Position numbers and translations under genes: made by a program. Below are positions 16,521 through 25,017 of a DNA stretch of 52,146 bases, piece after piece; the stretch's first letter is position 1, and each line of letters starts with the position of its first letter. A model generated the notes under the pieces. That model saw only the letters and a program-made list of their open reading frames with translations. It made no database searches and was not told the DNA's origin. The stretch is from Nocardioides sp. YIM 152315. GTDB taxonomy: Bacteria; Actinomycetota; Actinomycetes; Propionibacteriales; Nocardioidaceae. The DNA lies in NCBI RefSeq assembly GCF_029210375.1, contig NZ_JARGER010000047.1:1-52146 (forward strand). Direction: 5' to 3'.

Positions 16521-19500
16521 ATGCGGATCGGCGTCCTCGGCACGACCGTTGCCACCGGGTCGGCCGGTCCGGTCAACCTGGGCGGGCCCAAGCAGCGTGC
16601 GCTGCTCGCGGCCCTGGCGCTGCACCGTGGCCGCGCGGTCGCCGCCGACACGCTCGCCGACCTCGTGTGGGACGGCGCGCCGCCGCCGGGCGTCTCCGGC
16701 ACGCTCCAGGGGTACGTCGCCGGGCTCCGCCGGGCCCTGGAGCCCGACCGCACCACGCGCGGCTCGGCGACCCTGCTGGTCACCGAGCAGCCCGGCTACG
16801 CCCTCCGGCTGCCCGACGACGGCCTCGACGCGGTGGCGTTCGAGGCCGTGGTGGCGTCGGCGCACACCGGCGTGGCCCCGCTCGCCGACGCCCTGTGCCG
16901 CGGTCGGCCGCTGCCGCCGGGCTCACCCGACGCCGGCGGCCTGATCACGCTCCACGACGGCCTCGAGGAGGCGCTCGGGATGTGGCGCGGGGTGCCGTTC
17001 GCCGAGCTCGGCGACGTGCCGGCCGCGGTCGCCGAGCGCGCCCGCCTCGAGGAGCTGCGCGTGCTGGCGAGCGAGGACCGCGCCGCGCTCGGCATCCTGC
17101 TCGGCCTGCACGCCACCGCCGCCGCCGAGCTGGACGCCCTCACGCGCGCGCACCCGCTGCGCGAGCGGGCCTGGGCGCTGCGGGCGCTCGCGCTCGCCGG
17201 CTCCGGGCGTCAGGCCGATGCGCTCGCCGTGCTGCGCGAGGTGCGCGACGTGCTCGACGAGGAGCTGGGGCTCGAGCCCGGTCCCGAGCTGCGCGCGGTG
17301 CAGGGCGCCGTGCTGCGCCAGGAGCAGATCGCGACGGCCGAGCCGGCCGCCGCCGTGGGCCCGGCGCCGCCGGCCGAGGCGTCCGGCGGCGTCGAGACCC
17401 ACGCGCCGTTGCCGTTCCCCAGCCTGTGGCCGTGGTCGTTGGCCGGCCGCGACGAGGAGCTCGCGGCGCTGAGCGACCTGGTCGACCGGGTCGTCACCGG
17501 CGCCGGCGCGTCCCCTGCCTTCGTCGCCCTCACCGGCGAGCCCGGCATCGGCAAGAGCCGGTTGGCGATCGAGCTCGCGACGTACGCCGCGGAGCAGGGC
17601 GTCACGATCGCGTGGGGCCGCTGCTCGCAGGACGACGGCGCCCCTGCCCTGTGGCCGTGGGCGACCGTGCTGGAGCGGCTCGGCGCGGAGCTGCCCTCGG
17701 CGGCGGACGGCGACGACCAGGCCGCGGCGTTCCGGGCCTGGGAGACCGTGGTGCAGACCGTGCTCGACGCCGCCGGGCGCGGACCGCTGCTGCTCGTGCT
17801 CGACGACCTGCACTGGGCCGACACCTCGAGCCTGCGGGTGCTCCGCCTGCTCACGGAGGCGGTCGCGCAGGAGAGTCCCGCCCGGCTGCTGGTGGTGTCG
17901 ACGTGGCGCGAGCACCCCGTGCCGACCGGCCCGCTCGCCGAGGTGACCGAGGCCCTCGCCCGCAAGCACGCGCTGCGGCTGCAGTTGCGCGGCATCTCGG
18001 CCGAGGCCGCCGCACACGTCTTCTCGCAGGTCGCGGAGACCGACCCCACCGACGCCGACGCCGACACGCTGCGGCGGCGTACCGAGGGCAACCCGTTCTT
18101 CGTCGTCGAGTACGCCCGCCTGGCCAAGGACGGCGACCTCGCCGCGCTGGTCGCCGAAGGCCGACCGCCGGCCGCCGTGCACGAGGTGCTCTCGCGCCGG
18201 CTGGCGCACCTCGAGGAGACCACGCAGGACCTGCTCCAGACCGCGAGCGTGCTCGGCCGGATCTTCGACCTGCGCACGCTCGCGCAGGTCGCCGGCCTGG
18301 ACGACGACGACGCCCTGGACCGCCTCGACCCGGCGATCGAGGCGGGCCTGGTCGCCGAGGACGGCGTGGACCGGTTCCGCTTCAGCCACGCGCTGATTCG
18401 CGACACCGTGCTCAGCGGGCTGCCGCAGTCGCGCCGGGCGCGGGTGCACGCACGCGCGGCGGAGGCCGTCGGCGGCCGGACCGGACGCGAGACCGAGGTG
18501 GCCAGGCACTGGCTGGCCGCGGGGCCGCGGCACCTGTCGAAGGCCTGGCCGGCGGCGCAGGTGGCGGCCCGGTCGGCCACGACCGTCTTCGCGTACGTCG
18601 AGGCGCTCGAGATGCTCGAGTACGCGCTGAGCGCCCAGGACGAGGACCCGGCCTCGACGCCGGCGGACCGGTTCGAGGTGCTCACCGACCTCGCCGACGT
18701 GCTCAGGCGCGCCGGGCGCTGGATGGAGCTGCGCGAGGTCGCCCACGAGGCGATCGAGGTCGCCGACGAGGCCGGGGACCTCGACCTGCTGATCCGCGCC
18801 GCCGCGATGACGAGTACCGGCGCGCTCTGGACGCCCGGTGGCGGCGAGGTCGACGAGGTCGTCGTCAGGTCGCTGCGCCACGCGCTCGACCGGCTGCCCG
18901 AGGGCGACGATCCGCGGCGCTGCCGGGTGATGCTCTCGCTGGCCGGGGAGATCTACTACGGCACGACCCCCCAGGAGCGCGAGGCCCTCGCCGAGGAGGC
19001 CGTCGCCATGGCGCGCCGCCTCGACGACCCGGTGCTCGTGCTCAACGCCCTGGTCAAGTCCACGATCGGGATCTGGCGCGGCGCCAACGCGGCGCTCCGC
19101 CTCGACATGACGACCGAGGCGGTCCGGCTCGCCCGCGAGCTCGGCGACACGGTCGGCCTCGTCTCCGCCCTCGCGCTGCGGGCCGAGGCGGCCGGCGAGC
19201 TCGGGGACGTCGCAGCCCTGGACGAGTGCCTCATGGAGGGGCGCCCCGAGGCGGACCGGATCCGGCACGTCTACGCCCAGCTCTTCCTCGACTCGCTCGA
19301 GGTCTCCTGGTCGGCGATGCGCGGGCAGTTCGACCAGGTCGCGAAGCGGATCGGCGAGATGGCCGACATCGGTCAGGTCGTCACCATCCCCGGCACGGCC
19401 GAGTCGATCGCGGGTGCGCTGATGATGCAGGCGCTGTGGCAGGGCGGGGAGGCCGACGTGCTCGCCGTGCTGGAGACGATGCCCGTGGACGGGTTCGTCC

Positions 19501-19910
19501 CGACCGCTCCCCCGATGCTGACCATGCTGTGCCGCACCGGGCGTCTCGACGACGCGCGCGCCTACCTCACCACCCAGCGCGAGTACGTCGACCGGGCGAT
19601 CGACGCCGACACGTGGTACTCCCCCATGGCGTGGAGCATGGCCGCCGAGTCCGCCTGCTACCTGGACGACCGCGAGCTCGCGGCCACGGCGTACGCCCTG
19701 CTCGCACCGCTCGCCGGCCAGACCGCCAGCGCCGGCTCCGGCAGCACGATCGGGCCCGTCGACATCTTCCTGGCGATGGCCGCGCACACCACCGGCCAGG
19801 ACGACCTCGCCGCCCGGCACGCCGAGCGCGCCGTCGAGCTGTGCGAGGCCTGGCAGATCCCGCTCGCGCGGGACTGGTGCGTGCGCGAGCGGGAGCGGCT
19901 CGGGATCTGA
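16521..19910 (+). CDS. SARP/AfsR-type regulator: BTAD domain fused to AAA ATPase
   Basis: 1129-residue regulator. The N-terminus is an OmpR-like winged helix (PKQRALLAALALHRGRAVAA, residues about 22-85), followed by a bacterial transcriptional activation domain to about 270. An AAA-type ATPase then has Walker A GEPGIGKS near 338 and Walker B LLLVLDDLHWAD near 425. A long TPR-like helical C-terminus follows, without a LuxR helix-turn-helix. A TATCCT box ends 6 nt before ATG 16521, a leaderless pattern. Relatives activate secondary metabolism, but no biosynthetic cluster is adjacent, so the target is unknown. Confidence 0.92.
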   Translation: MRIGVLGTTVATGSAGPVNLGGPKQRALLAALALHRGRAVAADTLADLVWDGAPPPGVSGTLQGYVAGLRRALEPDRTTRGSATLLVTEQPGYALRLPDDGLDAVAFEAVVASAHTGVAPLADALCRGRPLPPGSPDAGGLITLHDGLEEALGMWRGVPFAELGDVPAAVAERARLEELRVLASEDRAALGILLGLHATAAAELDALTRAHPLRERAWALRALALAGSGRQADALAVLREVRDVLDEELGLEPGPELRAVQGAVLRQEQIATAEPAAAVGPAPPAEASGGVETHAPLPFPSLWPWSLAGRDEELAALSDLVDRVVTGAGASPAFVALTGEPGIGKSRLAIELATYAAEQGVTIAWGRCSQDDGAPALWPWATVLERLGAELPSAADGDDQAAAFRAWETVVQTVLDAAGRGPLLLVLDDLHWADTSSLRVLRLLTEAVAQESPARLLVVSTWREHPVPTGPLAEVTEALARKHALRLQLRGISAEAAAHVFSQVAETDPTDADADTLRRRTEGNPFFVVEYARLAKDGDLAALVAEGRPPAAVHEVLSRRLAHLEETTQDLLQTASVLGRIFDLRTLAQVAGLDDDDALDRLDPAIEAGLVAEDGVDRFRFSHALIRDTVLSGLPQSRRARVHARAAEAVGGRTGRETEVARHWLAAGPRHLSKAWPAAQVAARSATTVFAYVEALEMLEYALSAQDEDPASTPADRFEVLTDLADVLRRAGRWMELREVAHEAIEVADEAGDLDLLIRAAAMTSTGALWTPGGGEVDEVVVRSLRHALDRLPEGDDPRRCRVMLSLAGEIYYGTTPQEREALAEEAVAMARRLDDPVLVLNALVKSTIGIWRGANAALRLDMTTEAVRLARELGDTVGLVSALALRAEAAGELGDVAALDECLMEGRPEADRIRHVYAQLFLDSLEVSWSAMRGQFDQVAKRIGEMADIGQVVTIPGTAESIAGALMMQALWQGGEADVLAVLETMPVDGFVPTAPPMLTMLCRTGRLDDARAYLTTQREYVDRAIDADTWYSPMAWSMAAESACYLDDRELAATAYALLAPLAGQTASAGSGSTIGPVDIFLAMAAHTTGQDDLAARHAERAVELCEAWQIPLARDWCVRERERLGI

Positions 19911-19950
19911 GCGGACGCCGACCCTCCCAGCGCGTGCCGGGGCGGCTCTG

Positions 19951-19969
19951 GCTCAGGCTCAGGCTCAGG
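19951..19969. repeat. Tandem GCTCAG hexamer x3
   Basis: Three perfect GCTCAG units at the convergent end of the BTAD regulator and the hemerythrin gene. The third unit supplies the TGA stop of the hemerythrin gene, so unit-number change would alter its last codons. Confidence 0.7.
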
Positions 19970-20693
19970 CGTAGCGGAACGTCCGCGCGTGCCTGCGGGC
20001 GAACCGGCCGCGGGTGAGCAGCCAGACCAGCCGGAAGCCACGGCCGCCGGGCTGGGCGAAGACCCGGTCGAGCGCCTCGCGCGGGACGCCGTACGCCGCC
20101 CAGGGCACGATCCGCACGACCTGGGAGAGGCGCACATCCGTGCCGGCGTGCTCCTCCTCGATGCGGGCCCAGTCCTCGGCGGTGAGGAGGCGCTGGACGA
20201 TCGCGATCGCCTCCGTCTCCTCGTGGGCGAGGTGCCGGCGCAAGGACTCCCGGGCGGCGGAGACCCGGACGGCGAGGGCGGCGCGGGCGTCCTCGTCACC
20301 GCGCTGGCCGGATCCCTGGGCGAGCCGCCGGAAGCCGGTGGCGCAGCCGTCGAGCAGCGGGTCGATCTCGCCGTGCTCGGCCTCCATGGCGTCGAGGACG
20401 GCGACGTCGGCGGCGGTGCCCAGCCGGGTGAGCGCCGGCCAGATGCCGGCGTCCTCCACGGTGTGGTGCTCGTGCAGCACCTCCGCGAAGAGCTCCCAGC
20501 GGTCGGCCAGCAGGGCCCAGGTCGACCGATCGGCCCCGGGCGTCGCGCGTACGGCGGCGGCGAACAGGTCCAGGTCGCGCCGGAACGCATGGTGCATCAC
20601 GTACATCATGCGCATGTCGATCGGTCCCTCTGCGGCCGCCACCTGGCCCGGCAGCCGGAGCTGCCGGGGCCAGGTGCTGTTCGTGGTGGACAT
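19965..20693 (-). CDS. Hemerythrin-like (HHE) domain protein
   Basis: 242 residues. His/Glu ligands of an HHE four-helix bundle are visible: MMYVMHHAFRRDLDLF, EVLHEHHTVEDAGIWP, MEAEHGEIDPLL and RRHLAHEETEAI, so it probably binds a di-iron centre. The C-terminal 80 residues (VVRIVPWAAYGVPREALD onward) are an added region. ATG 20693 begins one base after the stop of the MMPL gene; a GTG at 20702 would overlap it. It is therefore cotranscribed downstream of the transporter. Oxygen, NO or redox sensing are family roles; none is shown here. Confidence 0.88.
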   Translation of the reverse strand: MSTTNSTWPRQLRLPGQVAAAEGPIDMRMMYVMHHAFRRDLDLFAAAVRATPGADRSTWALLADRWELFAEVLHEHHTVEDAGIWPALTRLGTAADVAVLDAMEAEHGEIDPLLDGCATGFRRLAQGSGQRGDEDARAALAVRVSAARESLRRHLAHEETEAIAIVQRLLTAEDWARIEEEHAGTDVRLSQVVRIVPWAAYGVPREALDRVFAQPGGRGFRLVWLLTRGRFARRHARTFRYA

Positions 20694-20694
20694 C

Positions 20695-22848
20695 TCAGGC
20701 ACCCACCCTCTGACCGTCGGAGGCCGACTCGGCCTCGTCCAGCTCGGCCCAGATCTCCTCGTCGTCGTGCTTCTCGGCGGCGATGGTCGGGAGCAGGCGG
20801 TCGAGCCAGGCCGGCAGCCACCAGTTCCACGTGCCGAGCAGGGTCATCGTGGCGGGGACGAGCACCATCCGGACGACGGTGGCGTCGAGGACGATCGCGA
20901 CCGCCATGCCGAGGCCGAGCTGCTTGACCACCGTGTCCGCCTCGGTCGAGAACCCGAGGAAGACGACGACCATGATCGCCGCGGCCGAGGAGATCACCCG
21001 GCCGGTGGCGGCCAGTCCGCGCTCGACGCTCGCGGTGGCGTCACCCGTCCGCAGCCAGAACTCCCGGATCCGCGACAGCAGGAAGACCTCGTAGTCCATC
21101 GAGAGTCCGAAGAGGATCGCGAAGTTGAGGATCGGGATCCAGCTCGACACGGCGACGGCGTGGTCGATCCCGAGCACACTCCCGCCCCAGCCCCACTGGA
21201 AGACCGCGGTGAGGACGCCGTACGACGCCGTGATCGACAGCAGGTTCATCACGGCCGCCTTCACGGGCACCACGACCGAGCGGAACATCATCGCCAGCAG
21301 GAGCACCGACACCGAGACCACGAACCCGACGACCAGCCACAGCCGCTCGGAGAGCATCCCGGAGATGTCGGCGAAGAGCGGTGTCGTGCCGGTAACCTCG
21401 ACGCCGTCCGGCAGGTCGGCGCGCAGGGCGGCGACCAGCTCGGAGGTGCGCTCGTCGGCCGGGCCGTACGCCGGCTCGGCGTCGAACACGGCGATCACGC
21501 CGTCGGGGGTCGTGACGGGGTCGGTGACGCCGGCGATGCCGGCGTGGGCCTCCACCCGGTCGGCCACGTCCTGCGCGTCGGCGTCGGCCGTGTCGACGAC
21601 GATGGTGAAGGGGCCGTTGGCGCCCGGGCCGAACTCGTCGTCGACGAGGTCGTAGGCCTGTCGCTGCGAGGTCTCGGAGCTGGCGCTGCTGCCGTCCTGC
21701 GGCCAGGTCCGCATCCCGAGCACCGGGGCGGCCAGGAACAGCAGGAAGACCAGCGCGGCGAGCCCGAACGCGACCGGCCGCCGCACGACGCGAGCGGCCC
21801 ACCGAGCGGTGAGCGGGGCCCGCTTCGCGCGGGAGACCCGGCCCGAGCGGGCCTTGCGCGGCATCAGCCGGCGGCCGGCCAGGCCGCACAGCGCCGGCAC
21901 GAGCGTGAGCGCGGCGGCGAGCACCGAGACGACGGCGATCGCGGTGGCGTAGCCGAACGTGGAGTACACCGGCAGCCCCCCCAGGCGCAGGCCGAGCAGC
22001 GAGATCAGCACGGTCAGCGAGGCGAACACCACCGACCGGCCGGCGGTCGCCATCGCGCGGCCGGCGGCCTCGCGCTTGTCGTGTCCGAGCCCGAGGAACT
22101 CCACGTGCCGGGTGACGATCAGCAGCGCGTAGTCGATGCCGACGCCGAGGCCGACCATCGTCGCCACGGTCGGCGCCGCGGTCGAGACGTCCATCGTGGC
22201 GGCGAGCAGCGTCACGCCGGCGGAGCCGACGGCGAGGCCCAGCAGGGCGACCGCCAGCGGGAGGCCGGCAGCGACGACCGAGCCGAAGGCGACGACTAGC
22301 AGCGCCAGGGCCGCGATCACGCCGGCGAGCTCGCCGGTCCCCTTCATCTGCGACTCGGCACCGCCCGGGAGCTCGCCACCCAGCTCGGCCTGCAGACCGG
22401 CGGCACGCAGCGGCTCGATCGCGTCCGCGAGCGGCTGGTAGCCGCTCTTCCCGACGAGGTCGGGGTCGGTGACCGGTACGTCGTACGCCACGGTCACCAG
22501 GGCGGTGTCGGTGTCCGCGGAGAGGCGTGGCGGGCTCACCGAGGTGACGTGGTCGAGGTCGCTCAGCCGCCGGTCGAGACCGTCCAGGTCGGCCGCCCGG
22601 AGGGGGTCGCCCTCGGGGTCGTGGACCACGACCTGCGCGGTCGCGCCGCCGCCGTCCGGGACGTGCGCGCGCACCTGCTCGATGCCGACCTGCGCGCGGG
22701 CGTCGGGGATGTCGTAGTCGTCACGGGTGGTGCCCCCGAAGGCGTTCGCGAGGCCGAAGGCGACGACGACGACCACGAGCCAGGCGGAGATCGTCCGCCA
22801 GGGGTGCGCCGCGGTGCTGTGGCCGAGGCGGTGGAGGATGCGAGACAC
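20695..22848 (-). CDS. MMPL/RND-family transporter
   Basis: 717-residue transporter with the duplicated RND layout: helix 1 (ISAWLVVVVVAFGLANAF), a large extracytoplasmic loop, a block of about five helices containing GLGVGIDYALLIVTRH, then a second loop and block with FGLSMDYEVFLLSRIRE. The paired GxxxDY motifs are the MmpL proton-relay signature. GTG 22848 (VSRILHRLGH) was chosen from a GGAGC ribosome-binding site and family start; the frame is open to 23067. The C-terminus is short and acidic. Substrates in the family are lipids or hydrophobic compounds; none can be assigned. Confidence 0.93.
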   Translation of the reverse strand: MSRILHRLGHSTAAHPWRTISAWLVVVVVAFGLANAFGGTTRDDYDIPDARAQVGIEQVRAHVPDGGGATAQVVVHDPEGDPLRAADLDGLDRRLSDLDHVTSVSPPRLSADTDTALVTVAYDVPVTDPDLVGKSGYQPLADAIEPLRAAGLQAELGGELPGGAESQMKGTGELAGVIAALALLVVAFGSVVAAGLPLAVALLGLAVGSAGVTLLAATMDVSTAAPTVATMVGLGVGIDYALLIVTRHVEFLGLGHDKREAAGRAMATAGRSVVFASLTVLISLLGLRLGGLPVYSTFGYATAIAVVSVLAAALTLVPALCGLAGRRLMPRKARSGRVSRAKRAPLTARWAARVVRRPVAFGLAALVFLLFLAAPVLGMRTWPQDGSSASSETSQRQAYDLVDDEFGPGANGPFTIVVDTADADAQDVADRVEAHAGIAGVTDPVTTPDGVIAVFDAEPAYGPADERTSELVAALRADLPDGVEVTGTTPLFADISGMLSERLWLVVGFVVSVSVLLLAMMFRSVVVPVKAAVMNLLSITASYGVLTAVFQWGWGGSVLGIDHAVAVSSWIPILNFAILFGLSMDYEVFLLSRIREFWLRTGDATASVERGLAATGRVISSAAAIMVVVFLGFSTEADTVVKQLGLGMAVAIVLDATVVRMVLVPATMTLLGTWNWWLPAWLDRLLPTIAAEKHDDEEIWAELDEAESASDGQRVGA

Positions 22849-22908
22849 GGTGGTTGCTCCCGTCGAAGGTGTGCCGGTCGATCCGGTGGCACGACTCTGA
22901 CCGCGACC

Positions 22909-22938
22909 ACTTGAGGCCGACTGGGAGCCGACTTGAGG
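22909..22938. promoter_or_regulatory. ACTTGAGG direct repeats, 22 bp apart
   Basis: ACTTGAGG occurs at 22909-22916 and 22931-22938 in direct orientation, exactly two helical turns apart, between the divergent MMPL gene and the small membrane-protein gene. A -10-like TAGCGT at 22945-22950 follows. A regulator site for the divergent pair is likely; its protein is unknown. Confidence 0.5.
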
Positions 22939-22960
22939 TGTCGGTAGCGTGTCCCCCGAC

Positions 22961-23332
22961 ATGACCGAGACCGAGATCCAGCTCCTGTGCACGATCGTCG
23001 CCGGATTCCTGCTGCTCGCGCTCAGCGTGGGTGCCTTCGCCCTCCACCGATCGCGCGTCGGCGTCACCCTGCTCGTGCTGTCGGCCGTCGCGACCCTGCT
23101 CGCCTACCCGCTGATCGGAGAGGTCTCGCGGACCCAGGAGGAGGCGACCCGGGCGAAGATCGAGCAGAAGTACGGCATCGACGTCACCGGCTGGGCCCCA
23201 CCGCTCGGGGACGCGCCGGCGTGGGTCATCGACGGCGAGGTGAAGGTCTGCGAAGAGGTCGACCTGTCCGATCCGGACGACCCCGTCCTGGAGTGCACCG
23301 ACCCGGGCGCGGAGGAGTCCCCCGCCCCCTGA
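22961..23332 (+). CDS. Small membrane protein, unknown function
   Basis: 123 residues with two N-terminal hydrophobic helices (LLCTIVAGFLLLALSVGAF and VTLLVLSAVATLLAYPLIG). A soluble acidic tail carries two Cys (VCEEVD and LECTDP). ATG 22961 was chosen over the in-frame GTG at 22949 because the GTG overlaps a TAGCGT -10-like box. Divergent from the MMPL transporter. Function not recognised. Confidence 0.75.
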   Translation: MTETEIQLLCTIVAGFLLLALSVGAFALHRSRVGVTLLVLSAVATLLAYPLIGEVSRTQEEATRAKIEQKYGIDVTGWAPPLGDAPAWVIDGEVKVCEEVDLSDPDDPVLECTDPGAEESPAP

Positions 23333-23369
23333 GGCTCGTGTCTCTCCGGTCGGTCCTGTCTCCCAGGTG

Positions 23370-23430
23370 GGTGGCGGTGGGTCCTGCACCGTCTGGTGGA
23401 CGAAAAGGGTGCGAATCCCACCGCTGGCGG
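23370..23430. repeat. Dispersed extragenic palindrome, copy A
   Basis: About 60 bp nearly identical to a sequence at 32201-32260. Outer arms GCGGTGGG and CCCACCGC and inner TGCACC/GGGTGC arms can pair, with GTCTGGTGGACG in the loop. It lies between the convergent ends of the small membrane protein and the ABC ATPase genes, where it may act as a terminator or REP-like element. Confidence 0.75.
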
Positions 23431-23456
23431 CCGGACCAGCCTGCGGACGGCCGGGG

Positions 23457-24140
23457 TCAGCCGTGGACGGGCCTGGCGAGCGGCCGCCGCCAGGTGGCGA
23501 CGCCCTCGTCGAGGTGCAGCTCGCCGTCGGTCTGCTCGGCGGCCTCGGGGTCGTGCGTGGCCATCACGACCGCCGCACCGCGCTGGGCCTCGGCGCGCAG
23601 CGCGGCCATCACGCGTTCGCGGTTGGCGGCGTCGAGGTCACTCGTCGGCTCGTCGGCGAGCAGCACGCCCGCCTGCGCCGCGAAGGCCCGCGCGAGCGCG
23701 ACGCGCTGCTGCTGGCCGCCGGAGAGCTCCTCGATCAGGTGGTTGCCGGACTCCTCGAGGCCGACGAGCGCGAGCGCGTGGTCGGTCCGTCGAGCGGCCT
23801 CGTCGGCCGCGACTCCACCGCTGAGCAGGGGGACGACGACGTTCTCCGCGGCGGTCAGCGACGACGCCAGCCCGTTGCCCTGCGGCACCACGACCACGCC
23901 GAGGGACGCCGCCTGCGCCCGGTCGGTGAGCACGGTGCCGGCGACGCTGACCTCGCCGGCGTCGGGGCGCAGCGCGCCCGCGAGCGCCCACAGCAGCGTG
24001 GACTTGCCGGCGCCGGACGGACCCGTGACCGCGAGCAGCTGACCCGGCTGCACCATCAGGTCCACCCCCCGCAGGGCGACCACCTGGGCCTCGCCGGCGC
24101 CGTACCGGACCTCGAGGCCGCGCGCGACGAGCTCATCCAT
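23457..24140 (-). CDS. ABC transporter ATP-binding protein (MacB/LolD type)
   Basis: 227-residue ATPase with complete motifs: Walker A GPSGAGKST near 44-52, Q-loop VVVPQGN, signature LSGGQQQRVALARA, Walker B VLLADEPTSDLD and switch MATHDPEAAEQ. ATG 24140 overlaps the end of the preceding ATPase gene by 8 bases, and the two ATPases plus the large FtsX-type permease form one operon. It probably powers that permease. The substrate is unknown; the class exports lipoproteins, peptides or drugs, or drives envelope mechanotransmission. Confidence 0.93.
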   Translation of the reverse strand: MDELVARGLEVRYGAGEAQVVALRGVDLMVQPGQLLAVTGPSGAGKSTLLWALAGALRPDAGEVSVAGTVLTDRAQAASLGVVVVPQGNGLASSLTAAENVVVPLLSGGVAADEAARRTDHALALVGLEESGNHLIEELSGGQQQRVALARAFAAQAGVLLADEPTSDLDAANRERVMAALRAEAQRGAAVVMATHDPEAAEQTDGELHLDEGVATWRRPLARPVHG

Positions 24141-25017
24141 CGGTCTCACCCCTCTCCCGGATCAGCGTGTAGCTCCCGTCCTCGAGCAGGTGGAAGCGCA
24201 CGAGGGTGCCCGGCAGCAGCTCGTCACGGACGTGCAGCGGCAGCGGGAGGAACCCGTCGGGGGTCACCACGGCGTACTCCTCGCCGCTGCGCCCCTCGCC
24301 GCCGACGCGACCGTCGCGGATCGTGATCGTGCGGGGCAGGAACGCGGCGACGTCGGGGTCGTGGGTGACCAGCACGACGGTCGTGCCGAGCTCCCTGTTC
24401 AGCGCGGCCATCCGCTCCAGCACCAGGTCGCGGGCGCTGTGCTCGAGCTGGCTGGTGGGCTCGTCGGCGAGCAGCAGCCCGGGCCGCGGCGCCATCGCCA
24501 CCGCCAGCGCGGCCAGCTGCAGGTGTCCGGGGCTGAGCTCCGAGAGCGGTCGGTGCGCCTCACCGCCCTCCGCCGTGCCCAGCCCGACGCCGCCGAGCAC
24601 CTCGTCCGGGTCCGGGAGCTCCTTGCCGGCCTTGCGGGCGACGTCCTGGGCGAACCGGACGTTCTCCAGCGGGGTGAAGTAGGGCAGCAGGTTGCGACCG
24701 GCGCCCTGGAGCATCAGCGAGACGTCGAGCGCGCGCAGCTCGTCGAGCCGGCGCCCCGTGGCGGCCGAGAGCTCGACCTGGCCGACGAAGACCTTGCCCG
24801 CGCTGGGACGGAAGACGCCGGCGAGCAGGCTCAGCAGCGTCGACTTGCCGGCGCCGGACGGACCGAGCAGCCCGACCATCTCCCCCGCGGCCACGTCGAG
24901 GTCGACACCCGACAGGGCGGCCACCTCGTGTCCCTCGGACCGGTAGATGTGCACGAGGCGCTGCGTGCTGACCCGCAGGCCGCCCGTCGCCGGCGCGATC
25001 GTCACTGGTGCACTCAC
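24133..25017 (-). CDS. ABC transporter ATP-binding protein with divergent signature motif
   Basis: 294-residue ATPase, second nucleotide-binding protein of the FtsX-type operon. Walker A GPSGAGKST, Walker B GLLLADEPTS and the His switch VTHDPDV are intact, but the ABC signature reads LSPGHLQLAALAVA instead of LSGGQ. The switch-side DEPTSQLE also departs from DEPTSGLD. A 60-residue C-terminal extension follows. GTG 25017 overlaps the permease stop by 4 bases (GTGA). The altered signature suggests an asymmetric heterodimer with the downstream canonical ATPase, with one degenerate site; inference. Confidence 0.9.
   Translation of the reverse strand: MSAPVTIAPATGGLRVSTQRLVHIYRSEGHEVAALSGVDLDVAAGEMVGLLGPSGAGKSTLLSLLAGVFRPSAGKVFVGQVELSAATGRRLDELRALDVSLMLQGAGRNLLPYFTPLENVRFAQDVARKAGKELPDPDEVLGGVGLGTAEGGEAHRPLSELSPGHLQLAALAVAMAPRPGLLLADEPTSQLEHSARDLVLERMAALNRELGTTVVLVTHDPDVAAFLPRTITIRDGRVGGEGRSGEEYAVVTPDGFLPLPLHVRDELLPGTLVRFHLLEDGSYTLIRERGETDG

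Noticed and set aside
16923..19820. 965-codon minus-strand open frame
   Set aside because: Fully antisense to the BTAD/ATPase gene, low-complexity His/Arg/Gly translation, no domains.
15560..20017. Open frame of 1485 codons on the plus strand
   Set aside because: It runs out of frame through the BTAD gene and antisense to the TSUP and NUDIX genes; Arg/Ala-rich translation typical of GC-rich shadow frames.
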